Assembly (NCBI GenBank): GCA_022653735.1
Contig: JALCSU010000009.1
Coordinates: forward strand, 1 to 63,099
Reading direction: 5' to 3'
Source: Bacteroidales bacterium
GTDB taxonomy: Bacteria; Bacteroidota; Bacteroidia; Bacteroidales; UBA932
DNA: 63,099 bases
Made by a program: the position numbers and the translations under genes. This document shows positions 26,682 to 36,761 of the stretch, in pieces. Position 1 is the stretch's first letter. The number at the start of each line of letters is the position of its first letter. Under the pieces are notes generated by a model that saw nothing but the letters and a program-made list of their open reading frames with translations, was not told where the DNA came from and ran no database searches.

Positions 26682-28463
26682 ATGATGAAAAAGTTAGCCT
26701 ATTTTTTAACTGTCGCACTTGCTGGGACGTTTGCATTTGCGTCCTGCACCAAAAATTCAAATGAGAAGGATCCTGAAGTGCCTATCAAATCTATTTCGGT
26801 GAAATGCGGAGACGAGACTGTTGCCGGCGTCGTAGATGACAATGCGCAGAAAGTAACCTTTACCTTCAACAACGCAGAAACTTACTCCAATGTCGATATT
26901 TCCATCGAAGTTAACAAAGGCTGGACTCTCACGTATCCGACAGTCCTTACCGGCGTTGATCTTCAGAGTACCCCAGTGCTCAGATTCACCAGTCCGTCAA
27001 ATGCGTCGGTGAGGTATACCATTGCATTCTCATCGAATGCATTCCCAATCGTCGACCCATCCAAGATTCAGATCGAGGGGCTTAAGGCAGGAGAGAATGT
27101 TTCAGTGGATAACGCAGCCAAGACGATATCCGTCAAATATGACCAGGATATCCTTGACTATAATAAAGTGAAGCTCATTTTCAATGACGGCGCTTTGCAG
27201 GCGGGAACTCAGGTTCCTGAAGACACGGAGTATGATTTCAGCGATGGAATCGAACAAGAAATAGTATTCAAGCTTGGTGGACAAGATCGCGTGTACAAAG
27301 TCAAGCTCGATGTGTCTGCATATTCGGGAAAGTCAATGTCGGAAATGGGATTTACGGACATTACGGCAAACTTCGTGGATGCCGGCCAGTATCCTTTCGT
27401 GCATGTTTATTCAGCTGACCAGTTCCTGGGCATTCCTGTCTATAATTTGAATACATTCTGGGCTCCTTCGAACCCACGTAGCTGGGAATTCCCCGAGGAA
27501 CTAGCAGAAGGAGAGCACTATCGCTACTCGAATGATGCTTTCTCTTTCCCGGGAGACTGGAAGGAAGATCGTCCTACCATGAATGGTTTTGGAAAGATCG
27601 TCATCGTTACGCTTGACCAGGAATCAGTAAAGGGAGACATTACCGCAAACATTGACACGTCAAAGCATTTCTCTGATTACAATAATCTTGTAGTCGTGAC
27701 TGGTTGCAAACGCATGAACTCAATTGACTACATGGTCTATGATAATGGCGTGATGGCAAATAATCCAACTGGCGATCATGCGGTGCTCTGGAGGAATTCC
27801 GTAGGCTTCAACTCAGACGGCAAGATGTCTTTCTCGGTAGCTACGTACAAAAACGATAAGTTCTATTCTGTTCCTAAACGTTCAGACTGGATAACGGAAG
27901 GCGATGCGTTTGCCTCTGAGGTTCAGCAGGTGGCTGATGCCGCTGACAAGCAGTGGGATGTGACCGATGCGTCTTGGGTTTACGGCTGGGCTATTCGCGA
28001 TGGAAAAGCACTTAAAGTCACGGACATCATAAAGAACGATGCGTCGCAATATTGCTCAGACCAAGGCGTGCTTGGAATGGGCTGGGGCGGATTCTACATG
28101 AAGAGAATCGTGATTGGACGCACCTATGATAACAAGATTGCCATTATGGTTAGCGGTGGCGGACAGGATCTTTGGGATGGGTCCAAGGATAATGCCCCTA
28201 CCACGGATTGGCCAGATAGATGGGGCGGAATTGCAATAGGATATTCTACTGCCCAGATGATGTGGATCGCAAATAAGCTTGGCTGGAGAGATGCGGCGCT
28301 GCTTGCCTCAAGTGATGATGAAAAGCCTGAGTCTCTTCCGAACGTGAAGGTTAATGGTACTACTGTTATTTCCCAAGCAGATGCGACTTACCAGCCAGAA
28401 AAGTATGCTAATAACGGAGCTGCGCTGACAGCCTCGTATTTCATCACCTTCGATGCAAAATAA
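26682..28463 (+). CDS. DUF5018-containing lipoprotein with phosphodiester-glycosidase-like C-terminus
   Basis: This 593-aa lipoprotein (MMKKLAYFLTVALAGTFAFASC) is followed by two tandem strand-rich DUF5018-like modules, 'PIKSISVKC...YTIAFSSN' and 'IQIEGLKAGENV...YKVKLDVSA'. The C-terminal part resembles the phosphodiester glycosidase (NAGPA) family in its order of strands: 'RIVIGRTYDNKIAIMV', then 'GIAIGYSTAQMMWIANKLGWRDAALL'. The family's terminal 'DGGGS' is missing and reads ASSDDEK, so a binding role is as likely as catalysis. It is first in the susCD operon, in the position and with the lipoprotein form of many surface glycan-binding proteins. The fold assignment is tentative. Confidence 0.6.
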   Translation: MMKKLAYFLTVALAGTFAFASCTKNSNEKDPEVPIKSISVKCGDETVAGVVDDNAQKVTFTFNNAETYSNVDISIEVNKGWTLTYPTVLTGVDLQSTPVLRFTSPSNASVRYTIAFSSNAFPIVDPSKIQIEGLKAGENVSVDNAAKTISVKYDQDILDYNKVKLIFNDGALQAGTQVPEDTEYDFSDGIEQEIVFKLGGQDRVYKVKLDVSAYSGKSMSEMGFTDITANFVDAGQYPFVHVYSADQFLGIPVYNLNTFWAPSNPRSWEFPEELAEGEHYRYSNDAFSFPGDWKEDRPTMNGFGKIVIVTLDQESVKGDITANIDTSKHFSDYNNLVVVTGCKRMNSIDYMVYDNGVMANNPTGDHAVLWRNSVGFNSDGKMSFSVATYKNDKFYSVPKRSDWITEGDAFASEVQQVADAADKQWDVTDASWVYGWAIRDGKALKVTDIIKNDASQYCSDQGVLGMGWGGFYMKRIVIGRTYDNKIAIMVSGGGQDLWDGSKDNAPTTDWPDRWGGIAIGYSTAQMMWIANKLGWRDAALLASSDDEKPESLPNVKVNGTTVISQADATYQPEKYANNGAALTASYFITFDAK

Positions 28464-28525
28464 TTTTCTCCCAGGCTGCATAAATATTGCGGTTGGAATC
28501 ATCTAGTACGGGAGATATTCGATTT

Positions 28526-28582
28526 ATTATTCCGGCGCCTGTGGGACATTTAAGAAAAAGTTGACATAGATGCCGGAATAAT
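28526..28582. repeat. Inverted repeat between the DUF5018 lipoprotein gene and susC
   Basis: ATTATTCCGGC (28526-28536) and GCCGGAATAAT (28572-28582) are perfect complements separated by 35 nt, followed by TTTAGACG. It could form a stem in the mRNA or be a spaced operator. Confidence 0.5.
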
Positions 28583-28606
28583 TTTAGACGTTAGCCTAAT
28601 TGATAA

Positions 28607-31600
28607 ATGTATAGTAAATTATTTTTCATTGCCTTTTCTGCGATATGCATTGCGTCTCCTACCATTGGGGCAGAGACTATTGCTCCTGACATCGGAATCA
28701 TGACTGCGTCTTCGCAGCAGAGGAAAGCAGTCTATAAAGGGAAGGTGGTAGATGCGAGGACGGGAGAAACCTTGATCGGAGCAGGAATATATGTCAAAGG
28801 ATCAACCGTTGGCACTGCGACGGACATGAACGGAGAGTTTTCCATCAGTCTTCCTGATGGGATGAAACCGGTATTCCTGGTTTCTTACATCGGCTATCAG
28901 ACGAAGGAAGTCACGTTCAATAGAACGAATGGAATCGTGGTGGAGCTTGCTGATGACCAGAATTATCTAGAAGCAGTGCAGGTTGTTGCGTACGGTACCC
29001 AGAAAAAGACTTCCATAACGGGAGCTGTGACTTCAATTGGATCTGAGGATCTCCTGAAGTCCCCTTCCGGCAGCGTTGCCAACTCTCTTGCAGGAGCCCT
29101 GTCTGGAGTATCGACCATTCAGACATCAGGCCAGCCAGGAGCTGAGGATCCGGACATTTATGTAAGAGGGTCTGGCTCTCTTACCAACGAAGCGTCCAAG
29201 CCTCTCATGCTGGTCGATGGCGTCGAGAGATCTTTCTTCCAAATGGATCCTAACGAGATAGAGAGCATTACGGTCCTCAAAGATGCGGCTTCTACGGCAG
29301 TGTTTGGCGTGAGGGGAGCGAATGGCGTTATTCTGGTTACCACAAAACGTGGCCAGGAAGGAAAGGCTAAAATCAACTGGAGTTCCTCCTTCGGCATCAC
29401 TCAGCCTCTCCGGCATCTGACGACCGTGAGCAGTTATGACCACGGAAGGATATTCGACGAGGCTCAGCTTACGGATAATTGGAATGCTCCTGGGACATCA
29501 GTGACTTTTTCAGATGCGGCCCTGGATATGTTCAAGAATGATCGCGACCCAATAATGTTTCCGAACACCAATTGGGACGATTATCTCTTCCATGACCTCT
29601 CATGGCAGACGCAGCATAACATTACCGTTTCCGGAGGTGCGGAGAGGGTGAGATATTTCGTTTCCATCGGGTACCTCTATCAGGATGGAATGCTTAAGAG
29701 CTTTGAAAATTACAATTCTAATTATACCTATAATAGATACAATTACAGGTCTAACGTGGATATAGATGTAAGCCCCACCACCTTGCTTAGCATCAATATT
29801 GGCGGAAGAGTTGGCAAGAACCATGAGCCTAATGGATACGGGAGCAACATCTGGCAATATATCACATGGTGCACTCCATTTTCCAGCCCGGGCTTCGTGG
29901 ATGGACATTACACGACCCCTGTCCTAGGCGATTTCATCCCAATCGGATCGGGAATGAGCGGTCTTGGTCTGTATTATGGCTATGGTTATAACGAGACGAC
30001 TACAAACACCATGAATCTGGATCTCCAGCTGAGCCAGAAGCTCGATTTCATTACCAAGGGGTTGAGCGTCAACGTTAAAGGAGCATATAATTCCACATAT
30101 TATCTGTATGTCAACAGGACTCCTACGGCAGCAGTCAGCCGCTGGCAAAGCGTGAATTACATGGGGCATTACACTCAGCCCGGGATGGCGCTGGACAATC
30201 CTATGTACGACAATACGCATGTATTCATAACATCTGGCGTAGACGGCTTGGAAGAACCTTTGTCTTACAGTTCGGGAACTTCAAGGGGACGTAACTGGTA
30301 TCTGGAAGGAAGCTTGAACTACAGCCGCAAATTCGGAGATCATACAGTGAGCGGACTCCTTCTTTACAACCAGACCAAAACCTATTATCCGTCTAATTTC
30401 CCTGAGATTCCTACAGGTTATGTCGGATATGTTGGCCGCGTAACGTGGAATTACAAGCAGAAATATCTTGCCGATTTCAATGCCGGCTATAATGGATCGG
30501 AGAATTTCGCTCCTGGACACCGGTATGGATTCTTTCCGGCAGGTTCTGTCGGCTGGGTCATCACCGAAGAGCCTTGGATGAAATTTTCAAGAAAATATGT
30601 GGATTTTCTTAAGTTCCGCGTATCATACGGACTCGTGGGGAATGACAAATATTCCGGAGAACGTTTTCTATACCTGAATGGTTCATGGAATCCTTCCCAT
30701 AGCAATGCTAACTTCGGATCATGGGGGTCCTGGCAATTTGGCCAGTTGTATAGCGGGGTGATGCTCAATGATGCGGTTGAGAATGCTCAGGGCAATCCTG
30801 TGGTGTCTTGGGAGAAATGCCGGAAGCAGAATTATGGCTTGGATCTGGTCATGTTCAAACAGCAGCTTTCCATCACTGCGGACTTCTTTTTCGAGCATCG
30901 TTACGATATCCTCTCGAAAAGAAACACGTTGCCTGACATCGCAGACATTAATTTGCCTATGCTTAATCTTGGGGTAGTCGATAATCATGGATACGAGATA
31001 TCTGCCACTTGGAGATCTAAGTTAAGCTCTAATTTCAGCTATAGCCTGACTGGCAATATTTCTTTTGCGAGGAACAAGATTATTAATATGGATGAAGTCG
31101 TTCCAAATGAGCCATATATGGCTGAAACCGGTAGGAGAACCGGGATGACCTATGGATACATTTTCGATAGGTATCTTAACGATTCAGATTTCGACCCGGT
31201 AACTTATGAGCTTATGACGGTTAGCAAGGGAGGCAGCATTCCTGACATCACCCTTGGCAATCCTCGCCCGGGAGATGCCATATTCAAAGATCTAAATAAT
31301 GACGGAAAGATAGATGGCGATGACAACACTTGGTTCGGATATGGTCAGAGGCCAGAGTATGTGGCCGGTTTCATCGCAGGATTCAACTGGAAGAATTTCG
31401 GTTTCTCAATGCAGTGGACAGGTGCGTGGAACGCATCGCGTGTTCTCGGCATAGAGTACATGGAGCCTTTCGGCATGACCAATGACCGAGCTCTTCTAAA
31501 GTATCTCGCTGATGGCAGATGGACGGAAAGCAATCAGAATTCCAGATTCCCTCGCATTACTTTCATGAATAAAAGGTGGTATACTCAGTCTTCGGACATC

Positions 31601-31864
31601 TGGCTAATGGATGCGTCTTATCTGAGGCTTAAGAACGTAGAGCTTTCCTATACATTCAGTCAAAGCAAATTCCTTAAGAAGCTGGGCATAAGTTCGCTTA
31701 GAGCATACGTGAGTGGTTATAACCTTGTTACGTTGTTCTCTGATCTAGCTGATATCGACATTGATCCGGAAGAGATGACTGGAAGCGCGAATCTGAATGG
31801 GGATTATGTCTACAGTTATCCAAATACTAGGATTTATAATGCGGGATTCAACATATCTTTCTAA
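28607..31864 (+). CDS. SusC/RagA-family TonB-linked outer-membrane transporter
   Basis: This 1085-aa protein imports oligosaccharides across the outer membrane using TonB energy, with SusD as its lid. After the signal peptide comes a CarboxypepD_reg-like domain (about residues 40-115, 'GKVVDARTGETLIGAGIYVKG'). The junction 'VQVVAYGTQKKTSITGAV' leads to the plug with 'LVDGVERSFFQMDPNEIESITVLKDAA' and 'FGVRGANGVILVTTK'. A 22-strand barrel follows, ending in 'NAGFNISF' with a terminal Phe. It is full length and is the first of two consecutive susC copies, paired with the susD 14 bp downstream. Confidence 0.96.
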   Translation: MYSKLFFIAFSAICIASPTIGAETIAPDIGIMTASSQQRKAVYKGKVVDARTGETLIGAGIYVKGSTVGTATDMNGEFSISLPDGMKPVFLVSYIGYQTKEVTFNRTNGIVVELADDQNYLEAVQVVAYGTQKKTSITGAVTSIGSEDLLKSPSGSVANSLAGALSGVSTIQTSGQPGAEDPDIYVRGSGSLTNEASKPLMLVDGVERSFFQMDPNEIESITVLKDAASTAVFGVRGANGVILVTTKRGQEGKAKINWSSSFGITQPLRHLTTVSSYDHGRIFDEAQLTDNWNAPGTSVTFSDAALDMFKNDRDPIMFPNTNWDDYLFHDLSWQTQHNITVSGGAERVRYFVSIGYLYQDGMLKSFENYNSNYTYNRYNYRSNVDIDVSPTTLLSINIGGRVGKNHEPNGYGSNIWQYITWCTPFSSPGFVDGHYTTPVLGDFIPIGSGMSGLGLYYGYGYNETTTNTMNLDLQLSQKLDFITKGLSVNVKGAYNSTYYLYVNRTPTAAVSRWQSVNYMGHYTQPGMALDNPMYDNTHVFITSGVDGLEEPLSYSSGTSRGRNWYLEGSLNYSRKFGDHTVSGLLLYNQTKTYYPSNFPEIPTGYVGYVGRVTWNYKQKYLADFNAGYNGSENFAPGHRYGFFPAGSVGWVITEEPWMKFSRKYVDFLKFRVSYGLVGNDKYSGERFLYLNGSWNPSHSNANFGSWGSWQFGQLYSGVMLNDAVENAQGNPVVSWEKCRKQNYGLDLVMFKQQLSITADFFFEHRYDILSKRNTLPDIADINLPMLNLGVVDNHGYEISATWRSKLSSNFSYSLTGNISFARNKIINMDEVVPNEPYMAETGRRTGMTYGYIFDRYLNDSDFDPVTYELMTVSKGGSIPDITLGNPRPGDAIFKDLNNDGKIDGDDNTWFGYGQRPEYVAGFIAGFNWKNFGFSMQWTGAWNASRVLGIEYMEPFGMTNDRALLKYLADGRWTESNQNSRFPRITFMNKRWYTQSSDIWLMDASYLRLKNVELSYTFSQSKFLKKLGISSLRAYVSGYNLVTLFSDLADIDIDPEEMTGSANLNGDYVYSYPNTRIYNAGFNISF

Positions 31865-31878
31865 AAAAGGATTCGAGT

Positions 31879-33921
31879 ATGAAGAATATATATAAGATAT
31901 TAGGATTTGCGTGGGTCTGTGCTGCCGTCTTTGGCTGCAGCGACTTAAAGTTCGGGGATTCCTTCCTGGAGAAGGCCCCTGGAGTGGATGTGACCGTTGA
32001 TACCGTTTTTTCATCGAAATTGTATGCAGACAGGGCGCTTGTCTCCGCTTATAGTACGCTGCGTTGTGGCTATCCAATACATAATAACGCTTGGCCTACT
32101 GGCACGGCAGGAAAATTCAATCTGGGGGGCAACTACAATAGAGGTTGCAGCCAGCTTGATAATGACAATCTTGATGCTATCACTGACCTGATGAGCTCCC
32201 ATAATGACTGGAGCAGCGGAGGTCAGGAATATGCTGCCGGCAATTACAGCGCCGAGGCCGAGAATGGCGTTTCATGGACGAAATTAGGATTCGTCCCTGA
32301 CAAGGAAAATAATTGGATAGGCATTCGCAGGGCTTTCCTCTATATTGAAAATGTTGATAAGGTGCCGGACATGACAGATGAGGAAAAGATGATCGGCAAA
32401 GGAGAATGCTATGCAATCATAGCTTCCCATTATCTGGACATGTTCAGGAATTACGGAGGCATTCCGCTGCTCAAAAAATCTATCGGCGCTGATAATGTTC
32501 AAGACTATGACTTCTCCAGGCAGACTGCGGAGGCTACCCTTGATTACATCGTCGAACTATGTGACAAGGCTGCTTCAATGCTTCCTTGGACAGTGACTTC
32601 CGACCGGGACGGCCATCTTACGAAAGCGTCTGCGCTGGGGCTGAAATGCCGGGCTTTGCTCTTCGCAGCCAGCCCTCTGTTCAATGCAGGGCAGCCGTAC
32701 AGTTCGTCAGAACCAGTTGCAAAAGCGTCGAATGCTGAGCATATCAACTCATCTGACGTCCCTCTCATGTACTGGTTCGGCGGTTATGATGCGGCTCGCT
32801 GGCAAAAGGTTGCCGATGCCTGTGAGGAATTCATTAAGGCAAATGAGGCAGCAGGCAGCCCATACAGACTGGTACAGGCTACCGGTACGTCTTCTGATGA
32901 TTATAGGAATGCATGGAATACCAGTTATGCGGACCGGCACAATGGAGAGATTCTTATTGAGACAGGACGTGCGTACCCGACTTTTGCGGACACTTATCTG
33001 CGTTGCTACTTCGGGGTGTCTGATGACCACGGCAACACTGGCCGTGGATACGGCGGAGGCTGCGTTACCTTGAACTTCGTGGACATGTTTCCGAAGACAG
33101 ACGGATCAAGACTCTACTATAAGGACTGGGTATCGTCTCACGGTAACACTACAAAGATTGAGGATGATCCATTCCGAGACCGAGATCCGCGTCTGTACGA
33201 ATCCGTGATGATCAACGGAGACCATTTCAGGGGTCGTCCGGCTGAGATGTGGGTTGGTGGGCAAGAAAGAGGCTCCGAACTTGCCAATAGGGCAATAACC
33301 GGCTTCTGTGACAGGAAATATATATGGGATTACAATGATGAGACGTTCATGAATCGTCCGTCAAATTATTCGTATCTGAGGCTTCCGGAAATTTTCCTGA
33401 CCTATGCAGAAGCTCTGAACGAACTCGGCCAGAGGGAAGAGGCATATAAATGGCTGAATCTTGTGAGGGAAAGAGTCGGTCTGCCGGATATGAATGACGC
33501 TCTGCTCCATAAAGTGCAGGCAGGCAAGACAATGCATGCTTATGACGAACCTTTGCAGGGCGATCCCCAGCTTCGCGAAGAGATTCTCGATGAGAGGGCC
33601 AGAGAATTATATTTTGAAGAAAATCGCTGGTACGACATCGTGCGCTGGAAAAGAGACGATATTTTCAAGATGACTCTTTACGGCATTAAGATTACGATAC
33701 CAGAAGGCGGCGCTGTGCGTACGGAAGACAGCAACAACGATGGCGTCATTGACGACAAAGACGATATTGATGCCTATGAATCTACGTTCTATTATTCTGA
33801 TCCAATCCCGGAAGCGTCTCGCTACTGGGCGACGCACTGGGATACTAAATGGTATCTGAGCGCTTTTCCTACGGATGAGATCAACAAGGGATATGGGCTA
33901 GTACAGAATCCAGGTTGGTAG
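31879..33921 (+). CDS. SusD/RagB-family glycan-binding lipoprotein (pair 1)
   Basis: This 680-aa lipoprotein (..WVCAAVFGC) lies on the outer-membrane surface, binds glycan and caps the adjacent SusC. The TPR-rich SusD N-domain and the conserved C-terminal pattern are present: 'SYLRLPEIFLTYAEALNELGQREEAYKWLNLVRERVGLP', 'REEILDERARELYFEENRWYDIVRWK' and 'GLVQNPGW'. It is longer than average (about 530-600), mostly from inserts in the ligand-facing half. It starts 14 bp after susC. Confidence 0.95.
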   Translation: MKNIYKILGFAWVCAAVFGCSDLKFGDSFLEKAPGVDVTVDTVFSSKLYADRALVSAYSTLRCGYPIHNNAWPTGTAGKFNLGGNYNRGCSQLDNDNLDAITDLMSSHNDWSSGGQEYAAGNYSAEAENGVSWTKLGFVPDKENNWIGIRRAFLYIENVDKVPDMTDEEKMIGKGECYAIIASHYLDMFRNYGGIPLLKKSIGADNVQDYDFSRQTAEATLDYIVELCDKAASMLPWTVTSDRDGHLTKASALGLKCRALLFAASPLFNAGQPYSSSEPVAKASNAEHINSSDVPLMYWFGGYDAARWQKVADACEEFIKANEAAGSPYRLVQATGTSSDDYRNAWNTSYADRHNGEILIETGRAYPTFADTYLRCYFGVSDDHGNTGRGYGGGCVTLNFVDMFPKTDGSRLYYKDWVSSHGNTTKIEDDPFRDRDPRLYESVMINGDHFRGRPAEMWVGGQERGSELANRAITGFCDRKYIWDYNDETFMNRPSNYSYLRLPEIFLTYAEALNELGQREEAYKWLNLVRERVGLPDMNDALLHKVQAGKTMHAYDEPLQGDPQLREEILDERARELYFEENRWYDIVRWKRDDIFKMTLYGIKITIPEGGAVRTEDSNNDGVIDDKDDIDAYESTFYYSDPIPEASRYWATHWDTKWYLSAFPTDEINKGYGLVQNPGW

Positions 33922-33943
33922 TGTATTAATATTGAATGCTGAT

Positions 33944-36754
33944 ATGAAAAAAAACATACTGTTTTTAATACTGATTTTTGTCGCTTACGTTCTTGAAGCT
34001 CAGGATTTTTCCAATGAGACGGACTCGGCTTCGGTTTTCGGTTTGTCCGGTGACGTAAGGCTGGGAATAGGCTACGACGGATTCATCTCGCGAAAGATGA
34101 GCTCAGCTGCGATCGAAGGCGTTGTCTATGACGACATTAAAAATTCCACGCAGACGCAGATCATGAACGCTCTTTACGGGATGATCCCCGGGCTTGCCGT
34201 ATATCAGAATGGATCAGGGGCTCGTCCCGATGACATATATCCATCTATCAATGTTCGCGGCAGAGGCTCGTACAGTGGAAATCAAGTGCTTGTCCTAGTA
34301 GATGGGGTGCCACGCAATGCATCTTACATAGATGTTGACGAGGTTGAGAGCGTGACCGTCCTCAAAGACGCTGCGTCGCTGGCCATCTATGGCATTAGAG
34401 GGGCTGACGGCGCTGTCCTCATTACCACTAAAAGAGGTGGAAGGAAGGGCTTCAGAATGAGCGCGGGGTATAATTTCGGGGTGCAGACTCCGTTCAGGGT
34501 GCCAGAAATGGCAGGCCCCTTACAATACGCCAACGCATTGAACGAGGCGAGATCAAATGACGGACTGTCTGCGTACTTCTCGGAGGCTAATATCGCAGGG
34601 CTCAGAAGTGGCTCGAATTCTTTTATCCCAACTGTCGACTGGAAAGATAAAATCCTAAAGAATGTGGGCTTTAGCAATGATGCTCATATCTCCATGGATG
34701 GCTCGTCCCGTCTGGCAAAGTTTTTCGTTTATGCGGATTATCGTAGCAACAGGGGATTTTTCAAAAATACTGGCTTGCTTGATGGCTTGAATGCCCAGAA
34801 TGCCTACGATGCCCTGAAAGTTCGTTCGAATCTGAATGTCGTCATCACTCCGACGACCGAGGTTTTGGTGAATCTTGCGGCTCGCATCCAGCAACAGACT
34901 TCTCCTGTCAATGGAACTGACTTATCTGCAATGTATGCAGCCCCTTCAATAGGCTTTCCTGTCAAATTCAATGATATATGGGCCAGGTCTGCTAAGTTTG
35001 AGAATCCTGTTCAGAGCATCCTTGGCGCCGGAACCGACTGCACGTTCTCCAGAATGCTATCGGCAGACATGACGATTCGTCAGGATCTTGGAATGCTGCT
35101 CAATGGCTTAAACGTAGAGGCAAGGATATCGTATGACAACTCGGCTGACATATCAGATGTCAAAAGATATTCGAATAGATATTACGTGTTCTCTCCAATA
35201 TACAATTCCGATGGCAGCATAGACGACTATTCTCTTAATCAATATGGTAACGATACCGAGATGAATTTCTCAAGCTCTCTCTCATATCAGTTCATGCATT
35301 TGACTGTCTGGGGCAAGGCAGGATACGAGAGATATTTCGGAAATCATCATGTCAATGCCGCATTTGTTTTCAATAGAGAAAAGCGTACGCTCACGGGGGC
35401 GAATAATTCATGGGTGCACCATGACTACATACTCTCGGGTAATTACGACTATTCTGGCAAATATCTCGCAAGCATTGCTGCTTCATATTCAGGGAGCAGT
35501 CTCATGCCTTCGGGCGATAAGTTTCGTCTGTATCCGGCTCTTTCCCTGGGCTGGGTGCTTTCCAAAGAAGGTTTCATGAAAAATGTCGATTTCGTGGACT
35601 TCTTGAAACTGAGGGGTTCAATTGGCCTTGTGGGCATGGATGCGAACCTGGATTATGACATGGACATCCAGTTTAACGGCTCCGGGCTCGGGTATATATT
35701 CGTTTCTCCGACGATGCTTTCAGGAGCAACAGAAGGCGCCCTTCCTTCAACAGGAGTTGAGCCGGAATTGGATATGAAGAGTGACATCGGGGTCGAATTT
35801 GAAATGTTTCATGGTTTCACTGGAGAAGTTGACGGATTCTATAATAAACGGACCAATCTCCGCACCTCGGCTGTCAATACCTTGTCGGAGGTAATTGGAA
35901 TCGGTGCCTCCGATGCTTTCAACGGCGAAACGAAAAATTATGGCATTGAACTGTCCCTTGGCTGGAAGAAACAAATCTCCAATTTGTCTTACTATGTTAA
36001 GGGAAATATTTCTTATGCCCACAACGAGATAACAAAGATCGATGAGATTTATCATCCTTATCCATATCTTACCAGACAGGGTAATTCTATCGGACGATTC
36101 TATGGGCTTATCGCCGATGGTTTCTATCAGGAATCGGATTTTGATGCTTCTGGCAATCTCCTCCCTGGCATCCCTGCCAGCACATTTGCTTCGGTGCAGC
36201 CCGGAGATGTGAAATACAAGGATTTGAGCGGAGATGGCAAGATTGACAATTATGACTATTCATGGCAGCTTAAGTCAAATCTGCCTGAAATCTATTACGG
36301 TTTCCAGTTGGGGCTTGACTGGAAGGGAATAGGATTTAATGCTTGGTTCCAAGGCGCAGGTGGCTATACGATTACTACCAGCCTAGCCAGCATTTATCAG
36401 CCTCTGTACAATGGGGATAAGAATATTTCGAAGCATTACCTAGAGAACTATTGGACGCCTGCGAACACAGGAGCGAGATATCCAAGACTGACGACGCTCG
36501 ATAATAAGAATAATTACCTTCCTAGCAGCCTGTGGACTGAGAGCGGATGGTTTCTCAAGCTCCGTGAGATAGAGTTTTATTACAACCTGCCGCATGGCAT
36601 AATAGACAAGTGGAGGCTTGAAAATGTTAGGATTTTTATGCGCGGCAATAATCTTTTTTCTATCGATGATGTTAAGATTCTCGATCCAGAGGCCGTCAGC
36701 TTCGCCTATCCTACTGCGAGAACCTATTCAATCGGCGTCAATGTTAATTTCTAA
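33944..36754 (+). CDS. SusC-like TonB-linked outer-membrane transporter lacking the N-terminal regulatory domain (pair 2)
   Basis: This 936-aa protein starts at ATG 33944 (MKKNILFLILIF); the longer frame begins at a TTG. The signal peptide is followed almost at once by a TonB-box/plug-like region ('VRLGIGYDGFISRKMSSAAIEG', 'MIPGLAVYQNG', 'VLVDGVPRNASYIDVDEVESVTVLKDAA', 'IYGIRGADGAVLITTK') and then the barrel ending 'GVNVNF'. The CarboxypepD_reg-like domain present in the first copy is absent, which explains the shorter length. It pairs with the SusD gene 7 bp downstream. Confidence 0.93.
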   Translation: MKKNILFLILIFVAYVLEAQDFSNETDSASVFGLSGDVRLGIGYDGFISRKMSSAAIEGVVYDDIKNSTQTQIMNALYGMIPGLAVYQNGSGARPDDIYPSINVRGRGSYSGNQVLVLVDGVPRNASYIDVDEVESVTVLKDAASLAIYGIRGADGAVLITTKRGGRKGFRMSAGYNFGVQTPFRVPEMAGPLQYANALNEARSNDGLSAYFSEANIAGLRSGSNSFIPTVDWKDKILKNVGFSNDAHISMDGSSRLAKFFVYADYRSNRGFFKNTGLLDGLNAQNAYDALKVRSNLNVVITPTTEVLVNLAARIQQQTSPVNGTDLSAMYAAPSIGFPVKFNDIWARSAKFENPVQSILGAGTDCTFSRMLSADMTIRQDLGMLLNGLNVEARISYDNSADISDVKRYSNRYYVFSPIYNSDGSIDDYSLNQYGNDTEMNFSSSLSYQFMHLTVWGKAGYERYFGNHHVNAAFVFNREKRTLTGANNSWVHHDYILSGNYDYSGKYLASIAASYSGSSLMPSGDKFRLYPALSLGWVLSKEGFMKNVDFVDFLKLRGSIGLVGMDANLDYDMDIQFNGSGLGYIFVSPTMLSGATEGALPSTGVEPELDMKSDIGVEFEMFHGFTGEVDGFYNKRTNLRTSAVNTLSEVIGIGASDAFNGETKNYGIELSLGWKKQISNLSYYVKGNISYAHNEITKIDEIYHPYPYLTRQGNSIGRFYGLIADGFYQESDFDASGNLLPGIPASTFASVQPGDVKYKDLSGDGKIDNYDYSWQLKSNLPEIYYGFQLGLDWKGIGFNAWFQGAGGYTITTSLASIYQPLYNGDKNISKHYLENYWTPANTGARYPRLTTLDNKNNYLPSSLWTESGWFLKLREIEFYYNLPHGIIDKWRLENVRIFMRGNNLFSIDDVKILDPEAVSFAYPTARTYSIGVNVNF

Positions 36755-36761
36755 ATGAATT

